Below are positions 55,641 through 64,000 of a stretch of 64,000 bases of DNA, in pieces. The position numbers were made by a program, and so were the translations under genes. Position 1 is the stretch's first letter; each line of letters starts with the position of its first letter. Location: contig OZ010791.1 in assembly GCA_963932465.1 (NCBI GenBank), positions 620,689,800 through 620,753,799 of the forward strand, given 5' to 3'. Under the pieces are notes generated by a model. It had not been told where the DNA came from. It saw only the letters and a program-made list of their open reading frames with translations, and made no database searches. Source of the DNA: Maratus speciosus. Taxonomy: Eukaryota; Arthropoda; Arachnida; Araneae; Salticidae.

Positions 55641-56560
55641 TACATATATTGTATACAGGCTGCTCAAAGGATTTGACAAAGACTGAAATTAGGTTTTCAA
55701 ATGTGTTGTGTGTTTCCCAAATGGTTCAATTAGACATCTTATTTCAACTTATTAAGGGTACACAGTACCCTAAAATTGACAAAAATATCGAATATTTTTG
55801 TTATTGAATTTTTCAGTGGTCCATACGGTTGTGAATCATGACTCCAAATTGTAGATTCAAATGGTTTTAAAGATATCTGAACTTTTCTGAGTGTTCTCAG
55901 AATGTTCTGAATGTTCCTTTACAAACTTTAAATGCATTTTCTCAGACTTTTATTTTTGTTGATGTTAGTGTTTGCTAATCCCTAATGCTTTTTTTCTGTT
56001 GCAGATAGAGTCTTGAAATTTTTTTGCAGACACTTACATGTATATGTACTACAATAATTAGTATAGATTTAGATCTGAGGGTTATAGTTATTATTTTTTT
56101 TTAATGTCAAAGTTAATATTTTCAAAATTTTCGTGTTTTTTTTCAGGTTTCGCGCTACAAAAATAAATAAAACTTTAAATAAAAGTTACATCTTTAATTC
56201 CATACTAACTTTTGTTCCCAATAACCCAATGAATATAAGTCACTTAAAATAACTAAAAAATATTAAAAATTAAAAATGTTATAAAAGTTTTAAAAACTTT
56301 TTAATAATAAAAAAAAAAAAAAACGGTGATTGTTAAAATGATTTTTTTTTTAAAACCAGAATCAGTTTAATTTTATAATCTCAAACAAAGTCATTAATTA
56401 TTTTTAATGTAACTGTCTCCAATTTTTTTTTTTTTTGAAAAAGGGTTTTGTGTTGCCTTAAACGGTTAAATTCTTTTACAATATTCTGAATGTGTTGGAG
56501 TTTCATAATCTATGCTTGACGCACGATTTGTTCTTTCCTGTTTACAATAGAGCAACGGGA

Positions 56561-57197
56561 AAGAAAATGAAAGTCATTATTTAAATTACCTATTAAAAAT
56601 TTCTAAATTGTTTTCTGAATGTGTAATCATCATTTAATTAACATTAAACTGTTAGTTGATAAAAGCTTATATTAAAAAGTATTACACTCTTCATTTTTTA
56701 TTTATATTTTATATTCTATTTTTTAGTGTTTAAAGTATTTCATTGAAGCAGTATAGCAGCCTGTTGTCCTATTTTAACGAGCGTGATTTGGCAAATCATT
56801 AACTTTATTGTTATTTTAAATCGTATACAGGTGTAACCATAAAGCAAAATGCCCTAAAAGTAATTTATTAACTTATAAAATGCCCTAAAAGTAATTTATT
56901 AACTTATAACTAAGTTCTGAAAAATATCAAATTGTTGTATTGTCATCGGAAACACACCTGTGAACACAATGTTTACAATTCTGGAATATCAGGAAGTGAC
57001 CACGAATGGAACCTGAAATCAGCAGATAAATGCATATTGTTTGTTTATGAAAAGGTGTATGTATGTTTGCAACATTGTTGATGCTAAACTGACTTCAACA
57101 AAGATAAATTTTATCTAACGAATTTAGAAAAAAAGGAGGTGGGATTTTTTTCAGTAATAAAGGGGTTCTGGAAAAGATGCTATAAAAATATAAATTT

Positions 57198-57230
<33 letters not shown>

Positions 57231-57914
57231 CATACTACGAAAAAGAATTAGTAGTTGTCCCTAGTTTCTATTTTGAATTATTCAGAATTTACGTTTTCAA
57301 AGATAATTTCTTTTCACAGTTAAAAATAGGTTCATATAGCTTTCTACTATTTTTACTATTGTTATATTTTTAGAATTATTTCTGAAATTATTTTTGTCGC
57401 TTCTTAATAAACTCCTAAAATCTTGAGTATAAAAGTACATTGAATGCTATTGGATGAATTTAAAAGGATTTTGTTGGCATTTAAAAAAATATATATAAAG
57501 ATTAATACAGACTGAATAAACTAAAATAAATATTGATATTATTTAAAACTACACACCGGTAGTCACGAATAAAAATATAGACATAACTAAGATATGACAC
57601 AGTAAAACATAGTTAAATTATACTTTTCTCTTTTTAATATATCAGCGTAATTATCAAAGAGAATGGAATTTTTAAGTGTATATTTTAGACTACGCTGTAA
57701 AAAAGTGAAATGTTTCTTGATCTAGCAAGAATGTTGTAAAATATAATAGAATGAAATTTAAAGAAGCATTTCTAAAGCAAAAATTTCCTTTGCTGCCGGA
57801 AACGTTTTAGAGTGGTTTTTACCCGAATGCCTAGAAGGACGCATTGAATAAGCCTGATTTGGCACAACAGAGTGTTTTGGTGATGATCTTTTATTCTTAT
57901 CCACATTCCTTTTT
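56561..57914. other. Gene 2 intron 1 without recognised genes
   Basis: It contains a short tandem duplication AATGCCCTAAAAGTAATTTATTAACTTATAA (two copies at 56849-56907), a poly(A) at 57200-57229 and a stray ACCCGAATGCCTAGAAGGA at 57821, which is a fragment of the F9 terminus. Confidence 0.45.
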
Positions 57915-58439
57915 ACCCGAATGCCAAGAAGGGTTATGTGTTTCACGCGTATCTGGGTATGTGGATTTTTTTTATACCCTCGAAATATCCCAACGGCTGG
58001 ATGGATTTTAATGGATAAGGTTGTCAATTCGTCTTAATCGTCCGATGGTTATGGGCTAGGTTTTGTTTTCATAAATTCAAAATGGCGGCCGTAAAATACG
58101 AAAGGACGGTAGAGACGAAAAAAAAAAAAAATTACGCACCTATTGAGTGGCCTATCATTGGATGGGTCTTTCAAAATGAAGACGATGTTTCATTGACTAT
58201 TTTACAGTGAGAAGCTCCGTTTAAATATTACACAACCTGGAAGTTGTGTAGGTAGGATCTCTAGCTTTACTGCAACTCTAACCATCATAGACATCTATAA
58301 TAGGCCTCATCAAAACAGTGTTTATAGATAGGAACTAATAATTAAACGCAACTTAAAAGTCATCAATACAAGTAAATAAAAAAAATAGTTTCACATTGAT
58401 GAAAATAATTAATGAGTTCGCTTTTTACGCAGTCGGGTT
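57915..58439 (+). mobile_element. F9 TIR element, copy 1 (525 bp)
   Basis: ACCCGAATGCCAAGAAGGGT at the left and TACGCAGTCGGGT at 58427-58439 are inverted ends of type ACCCGACTGCG. It is colinear in reverse with 60641-61119, through GGTATGTGGATTT, AAATTCAAAATGGCGGCC, GGTAGAGACGAAA, ATAGGCCTCATCAAAACAGT and AAAGTCATCAATACAAGTAA. No transposase is present. A third copy enters the window at 63918. Confidence 0.8.
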
Positions 58440-60640
58440 TTTCGATATTTTAAATTTAATTTTTACTTGTTGTAGTTTACTAATGAACCCGCGGTAACGA
58501 CAAGTTTTTTCGGATGCTATCCGTCGTAAAGCGTAGAGTTGTTCGTGAGACTCGAGCCCCATCAATAACTTTTTAAATGGACTCATTTTTCCTCTAATAT
58601 GAAAAATCCCCCCTCCTTTATTATTTTAGGGAATTTTTAATGTACCATATTTTAGCAGTTAATTCTTTTACTTGAATTTTGCTGTTTGTTACCTATTTTC
58701 CTTTTGTTAACTCATTAACAGCCGAAACTATAACTTAGGTATCTTCAAGTTTTTTGCAGAAAAAGTTCGCCACCACAAATTTTGAAAGAAAATCTTCGAT
58801 TTATTTAATGGTCAAATTTTCTGTTATTAAATAAAGCAAATTTTTTAATTCAATAATAGTGGTAGCTTGATAGTAAATTTAAGCATGGGCATTTAATTTT
58901 ACTGTTACGTCAACGCAACACCAGCGGATAATGTGTTAAGAGATAAACGATATTAGGAATTTTTTTTTTCACTACATGTTCTATTTTTTAAATCAAAATA
59001 AAAAGCTAAATGTTTAAACTTTCGTACTCGAAAGGTCATATAAAAAATGGAAACAGGAGGAAAAAATCATATTCCGAAAAAGACGTTAATCAATGTTGAC
59101 TTTAGTAGTGATTTTATTATAAAAGATTCGCGAATAACAGGGAACATGTTATTTCATAAACGTTAATGTTCATTCAAATTTTTACATTGTTTTACCATTT
59201 TATTTAATTTGTAATTTATTTAACGCTATATGATTCAGTTTAATTTCTTTAAAAGAGAATTCGAAAAGCAACATTAAATTGGTAATTGTGTGTACACGAA
59301 ATTAAATTGGTAATCGTGTTTTACACACATGTTATTTGTGTGAAAAACATGTTATTTGTTATATTCGAGTTGAGCTCTACCAATAACTTTCATAACTCTG
59401 CACCTATGATGCTATCCATTCTTAAATGAACATTTCTATGTCAAATAAACATGTTCAACAGAACAACATTCTAAAAGTAACAACGTAAAATGAACAGTAT
59501 TTTATTACTGTATGAATTTTGAAAATGTTTATTTTAGTATGAACAACATCCAAAAAATCGTTATTTCGTGTTGATACTGGGCTGGGAAAACTGATTAATA
59601 CACTGTAAAAATGACTTCTTAACCTTTCCAAAAGTTACGGGCAGCAAAATAAATTTTTGTTTCACATGCATGCAAAATGTTTTCAAAATTGAAAAAAATA
59701 AGTTTTTTGCTGAATTTTATGAAAAATTTCCAATTAAAAGTTCAAAATTGAAACATAACCATAATAATTCTATGCAAAATCTTCAAAAATAAGTTAACAT
59801 TCCACTCCTTCTCACATCTTTTGGTAAATACCTGGTTATTACTGTATTGTATAATTTTTCGCAACTGTTCCGATTTTGTTTATTGAATGAACCTTTTATT
59901 TCGAATCACTCTGCTATAGGGTTCATGAAGAAACTTTTACACCTCTAAGTACTTAATGACATATCTAAATATGACTCTTTTGAACATATTTAATCTAAAA
60001 AATATGTGAAATATCTAAACAAGTTACTAACATTTTATAAATCTTATAAAATAAAATTTATAAATCTTTAATAGTATTAGAAAAGAATGTGTGTGTAAAT
60101 ATATATGGCTCCTACACAGAAAATAAATGCACATCATGACATGCGCATTTTAAATTTAAAAATCCGATAACGCGTGGAAGTCATGGAAAAGGGAAAACAC
60201 AGAACTTTGTTTCGATAAGGAATAATGACTACTTAAAATGGATAAAGGTCAGAATCTTGAAATGCTTCTTGTGTATTGTCTTATACACAGAAAGGAAATT
60301 TAGCGTCCAAAGCTTTTTCTCACACAAGGTTACCAAAACGAATAAAATGTTGCCAATTTAATGCTAAATATAATTCTCTTCAAGACATTTTGTGAAGATA
60401 CCTATACTGACCATACAATATTTTTTCTTTAATACTGAAGTCTGTTGGAAAGGAATAACAAAACTATTTTTGGCGTAAAGACGAAGATGTATCACTTTAT
60501 TGCATTTATAGAGCTATGCTAAAAACATATTTGTGACAGAAAATGTGTGTTGCATAGTTACTGTTAAGTCTGTTAGGTTTCCTCCACGTAAATAGAGTTC
60601 ATGTTTTAACAAGTAAAAATTAAATTTAAAAAATCAGAAA
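58440..60640. other. Gene 2 intron 1 between F9 copies
   Basis: The segment 59667-60183 is repeated in direct orientation at 62898-63374. The remainder is AT-rich, with no exon, RNA gene or complete element recognised. Confidence 0.5.
59667..60183 (+). repeat. ~480-bp direct repeat, copy 1 (partner at 62898-63374)
   Basis: Shared blocks are TTCCAATTAAAAG.TCAAAAT, GGTTCATGAAGAAACTT.TACACCT, TTTAATAGTATTAGAAAAG, ATGGCTCCTACACAG and AAAATCCGATAAC. Substitutions and indels are common, so the duplication is old. Element or segmental duplication cannot be decided. Confidence 0.7.
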
Positions 60641-61119
60641 ACCCGACTGCGTAAAAAGCGAACTAATTAACTATTTCTCATCAATGTGAAACTATTTTTT
60701 ATATTACTTACCTGTTTTTTTTATTTACTTGTATTGATGACTTTTAAGTTGCGTTTAGTTGTTAGTTCCTATCTATCAACACAGTTTTGATGAGGCCTAT
60801 AGAGGTCTATGATGGTTATGTCTATATGGAGCTTCTGACTGCAAAATAGTCAATGAAACATTGTCTTCATTTTGAAAGACCTATCCGATGATATGCCACT
60901 TAATAGGGTGCATAAATATTTCTTTTTCGTCTCTACCGCCATTTTGTATTTTACAACCGCCATTTTAAATTTATAAAAACACAACCTAGCCTATAGCCAT
61001 CGGACGGTTAAGACGAATCGATAGAGACCTCATTCATTAAAATCCATCCTGCCGTTGGGATGTTTCGAGGGTATAAAGAAATCCACATACCCACGCATAA
61101 CCCTTCTTCGCAGTCGGGT
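60641..61119 (-). mobile_element. F9 TIR element, copy 2 (479 bp)
   Basis: ACCCGACTGCG (60641-60651) and CGCAGTCGGGT (61109-61119) are exact 11-bp inverted ends. The element is opposite in orientation to 57915-58439. Its right 131 bp are contained in the tandem duplication that follows. Confidence 0.85.
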
Positions 61120-61806
61120 AAAAATGAACATTTTCGTAACAATACTAATATATACAAATAACAATGACTATTTTTGTCATTTGTGTCTTGAAAAGTATAC
61201 ATTACAAAAGCACAATTTTTGACGATACATGTTTCTTTTTCATTTAATTTTTTTTTTCAGATCATGATGAGGAAAATTTGTTTTCTTAAGGGTTTTTTAA
61301 CCTGTCGAGCTTGGAATCACAGGTTGCGTGCAGGATTGCAAAAGAATTTCTGCATATAAAAGAAAAGTTTTCGTACCTAATTATAACTGAGAGATATGCC
61401 TATAGCCATCGGACGGTTAAGACGAATCGATAGAGACCTCATTCATTAAAATCCATCCTGCCGTTGGGATGTTTCGAGGGTATAAAGAAATCCACATACC
61501 CACGCATAACCCTTCTTCGCAGTCGGGTAAAAATGAACATTTTCGTAACAATACTAATATATACAAATAACAATGACTATTTTTGTCATTTGTGTCTTGA
61601 AAAGTATACATTACAAAAGCACAATTTTTGACGATACATGTTTCTTTTTCATTTAATTTTTTTTTTCAGATCATGATGAGGAAAATTTGTTTTCTTAAGG
61701 GTTTTTTAACCTGTCGAGCTTGGAATCACAGGTTGCGTGCAGGATTGCAAAAGAATTTCTGCATATAAAAGAAAAGTTTTCGTACCTAATTATAACTGAG
61801 AGATAT
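60989..61806. repeat. Perfect tandem duplication, 2 x 409 bp
   Basis: Unit 1 (60989-61397) and unit 2 (61398-61806) read identical, including a 64-codon frame on the minus strand that is repeated residue for residue. Each unit carries the right end of an F9 element plus 278 bp of flank. GC follows the end of both units, so a 2-bp microhomology marks the junction. It is either very recent or an assembly artefact. Confidence 0.9.
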
Positions 61807-61924
61807 GCGCTTACACCGAACCTGAAAAAAATATTTATGTTTTAAAAACAAAATTGTTACATGAATGAGGCGTACGCCCCACCGGGGGGCAATTCCTAAT
61901 TTGTTACTCACCCATTCATTTTTA

Positions 61925-62861
61925 CTTTCTTCTATCTTTACAATAAGAAAGTATTGGATTCGTGAAAATTTTCGACTTCCGGTTTTCGACGGATTTATAC
62001 GTTTTAGAAGATCCTTGAACACGATTTGGTGGTTTTTAGAAAATGTCTGTGTGTGAGTCTGTCTGTCACTCAGTCAGTCACTCTGTGAGTCTGTATGTGA
62101 CAAAAATTTTGTGGGCGCTCTATCTCAAGAACTAATGAACGGAATTTCACAAAACTCGAGATTCAGTTAGACATTGATATAAACTGGTCCTGATTAGTTT
62201 GTGGTGTAAATCGCTCAACAGGTGGCGCTGCTATGCAGTATTTTCACGATTTCCGCAATATCAATCTCCAGAACTAATGCACGGATTTTCATCAAACTTC
62301 AGATTCAGTTATTGCTTGACATGAATTGAAGTTATATACATTTTGGTGAAAATCGCTCAACAGGTGGCGCTGCTATACTGCATTTTTCAGAATTTCCACT
62401 ATAGCTGTATCTCAAAAACTAATGCACGAATTTTCACCAGACTTCAGAATTAGTTAGTCCTTGACATGAATTGACATTTTATACATATTGGTATAAATCT
62501 CTCTCCAGGTGGCGCAGCTATGCTGTTTTTTTTTTTTTTTTTCGATTTCTGCAATAACTCTATCTCAAGATCTTATGCTTGGATTTTCAACGAACTTCAG
62601 ATTCAGGTATACCTTGATATGAGTTAGTGCTGTTTATGTTTTGGTGCAAATCGCTCAAGAAGTGGCGCTGCTGTGCTGCATTTTTCAGAATGTCCACTAC
62701 AGCTTTATCTCAATAACTAACGGACGAATTTTTATTAAACTTCAAATTCAGATATACTTTGATATGAATTGGTGCTAAATTGATGTAATTTCTTGTACTA
62801 TTTAAATGATTTAATTGACGTGATTTATATAGAAGAAAGTTTAGTGATGGCCACATCATAC
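61925..62861 (+). mobile_element. F5 element with ~145-bp internal repeats (plus copy)
   Basis: CTTTCTTCTAT (61925-61935) and ATAGAAGAAAG (62829-62839) are exact inverted ends, followed by a conserved GGCCACATCATACTAGTTT tail. A GTCTGTCTGTCACTCAGTCA-type tract lies at 62060-62090. Four units with GGTGGCGC(T/A)GCTATGCTG-like motifs fall at 62221, 62363, 62508 and 62661. It matches 33190-34180 and 34985-35755. Confidence 0.8.
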
Positions 62862-62897
62862 TAGTTTTTTAAATAATGTAGACTAAAAATAAAAGTA

Positions 62898-63374
62898 ATG
62901 CATGCAATTTTTTTTAATTAAAAAAACGAACTTTTTTGCTGATTTTTATAAAAAAAAATTCCAATTAAAAGCTCAAAATAGAAACATAACCAGAATAATT
63001 ATATAAACAATCATCAAAAATATTGGTAAGCACCTCGATATTGTTTCTGGTTATTAATGTGTTTTATAATTTTCCGCAACTCTTTCGATTTTATTTATTG
63101 TATTTCTATTTACTCTGCTATACGGTTCATGAAGAAACTTCTACACCTGTACTTAATGATATATCCAAATCTGACAGCCTCGAACATACTTAACTTTAAA
63201 AATATTTGAAACATCTGAGCAAAATACTAACGACTTTAGAAAATTTAGAAATCTTTAATAGTATTAGAAAAGGAAGTGTGTGAATAGTCAATATCTATGG
63301 CTCCTACACAGGAAATAAATATACATCATGGCGTGTATATTTTAAATTTTAAAATCCGATAACACATGGGAGTC
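62898..63374 (+). repeat. ~480-bp direct repeat, copy 2
   Basis: This is the second copy of the 59667-60183 segment, in the same orientation and about 3.2 kb downstream. Confidence 0.7.
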
Positions 63375-63385
63375 AATTAACTATA

Positions 63386-63860
63386 CAGTAAACTTTCAAT
63401 TATTCGCCACTTTATCAACCGCCAACCTCGATTATCCTTCACCCCCCTTTCCTAATTTTTTAAAATCAGAAACGAACAACGAAAATTCAAATGTACATAA
63501 ACCCGAGTGAGACGGTGCTATTTTGAGTAAAAGGCTTGTCTGACGTCAGGAACAGAAACTAGAAAATGTTTCTGCGGATGAAATCACAGACTCACTTAAT
63601 TGTGATAAGAATGATATTGGTTATGACAATTAACGATGACGAAATTATTCAAAATGTTTTGAATCCAGAGAAATCTGAAGAGGATGAATCGGGAATTGAT
63701 CATCCAGCAGTCAGTCATGAAAATTATGCCCTCTAAATGCATTATTAATTGGTTTGCGATGTAAGAGGAAGCAGATGCCAATCCAAGTACGTTTATTAAG
63801 TAGAATTCGTATTCTTGCGCAGTAAAAGCAGAATCAAAACGCAAACAAAAAAGTATAATG
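63386..63860 (+). pseudogene. Tigger-like element remnant with transposase C-terminus
   Basis: CAGTAAACTTTCAATTATTC after TA (63384-63385) is a pogo/Tigger-type terminus. Downstream, 63630-63840 can be read with interruptions as an acidic stretch (NDDEIIQNVLNPEKSEEDES), then HPAVSHENA and LNWF-like and NPSTFIKLN-like pieces. This is the composition and order of the acidic tail and final helices of Tigger transposases. In-frame stops and shifts show that it is dead. The right terminus was not identified. Confidence 0.5.
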
Positions 63861-63917
63861 GATTTACATAGTTATTCAGTAAAATTATAAATTTGTCTGA
63901 TAAATAGATTTCTTATT

Positions 63918-64000
63918 ACCCGACTGCCAAGAAGGGTTATGTGTTTCATGCGTATCTGGGTATGTGGATTTCTTTAGACCCTCGAAACATCCCAACGACT
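63918..64000 (+). mobile_element. F9 TIR element, copy 3, cut by the window edge
   Basis: ATTACCCGACTGCCAAGAAG is followed by GGGTTATGTGTTTCATGCGT and onward to ATCCCAACGACT, the same left end as 57915-58030. It continues beyond the window. Confidence 0.8.

Larger units (their letters stand above)
54272..56560 (+). mobile_element. F3 element copy E, split by a pogo-like element
   Basis: The left hairpin TACTTTCCAGCATAGTTGAAAAGTG is at 54272-54296, followed by TTTGTCTGTTCACGCTC. Internal units carry CAGGGCTGCACAAAAGAATTC. The right tail is TTTCATAATCTATGCTTGACGCACGATTTG at 56502-56532. The insertion at 54868-55640 divides it. 55760-56500 is diverged and may contain further unknown sequence. 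Confidence 0.65.

Noticed and set aside
61008..61611. Two identical 64-codon minus-strand genes
   Set aside because: They are the same frame copied by the 409-bp tandem duplication, starting within an F9 element end. There is no sign of a gene.
52218..64000. Exon 2 of the second lysozyme gene
   Set aside because: I searched for a CLDCIC-like stretch behind a splice acceptor and found none, so the exon is presumed to lie beyond the window.

Overview
This is an AT-rich piece of an animal nuclear genome, almost certainly from an arthropod. The coding sequence is split by large GT-AG introns of about 10 to 13.5 kb, there are no bacterial-style operons, and most of the window is transposable-element (TE) debris. 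The encoded lysozyme is of the arthropod i-type (destabilase) class. The low GC, long introns and dense short DNA transposons would fit a chelicerate such as a spider, but I cannot fix the taxon from the sequence.

Protein-coding content. One complete gene lies on the + strand with four coding exons: 6715-6769, 16683-16774, 30323-30455 and 40846-41291. It encodes a 241-residue secreted i-type lysozyme-like protein. The positions of the catalytic Glu and Asp are both replaced, and the C-terminus carries eight copies of a YNNxGx hexapeptide. A second gene of the same family starts at 52163. Its signal-peptide exon and about 260 bp of upstream sequence match the first gene, and its remaining exons lie beyond the window. 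The window is therefore part of a tandem i-type lysozyme cluster.

Layout. 1-5890 is an array of a ~327-bp repeat rich in GCCGCCATTTT/AAGATGGCGG (YY1/Pho-like) motifs, ending next to the gene-1 promoter. Intron 1 holds a 173-bp-unit tandem-repeat element, a palindrome with a TA/GT core, a 255-bp-arm foldback and a 113-bp minisatellite element. Intron 2 holds a nested stack: an inverted-repeat element with two hammerhead-ribozyme motifs, split by a Helitron, which is itself split by a hAT MITE. Intron 3 holds pogo/Tigger elements, two inverted tandem-repeat elements and three near-palindromic foldbacks. 41.4-52.1 kb is intergenic, with hAT MITEs, a ~750-bp direct repeat and more repeat elements. 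52.2-64 kb is intron 1 of gene 2, with nested hAT/Tigger/pogo insertions, a TIR family and a perfect 409-bp tandem duplication.

The strongest non-genic theme is that at least six unrelated repeat families share one plan: a short terminal inverted repeat or hairpin, usually a simple-sequence tract such as (GTCT/GTCC)n, and a variable number of internal 115-330-bp tandem units. This resembles the pearl/Helentron-type non-autonomous elements described in molluscs and arthropods.
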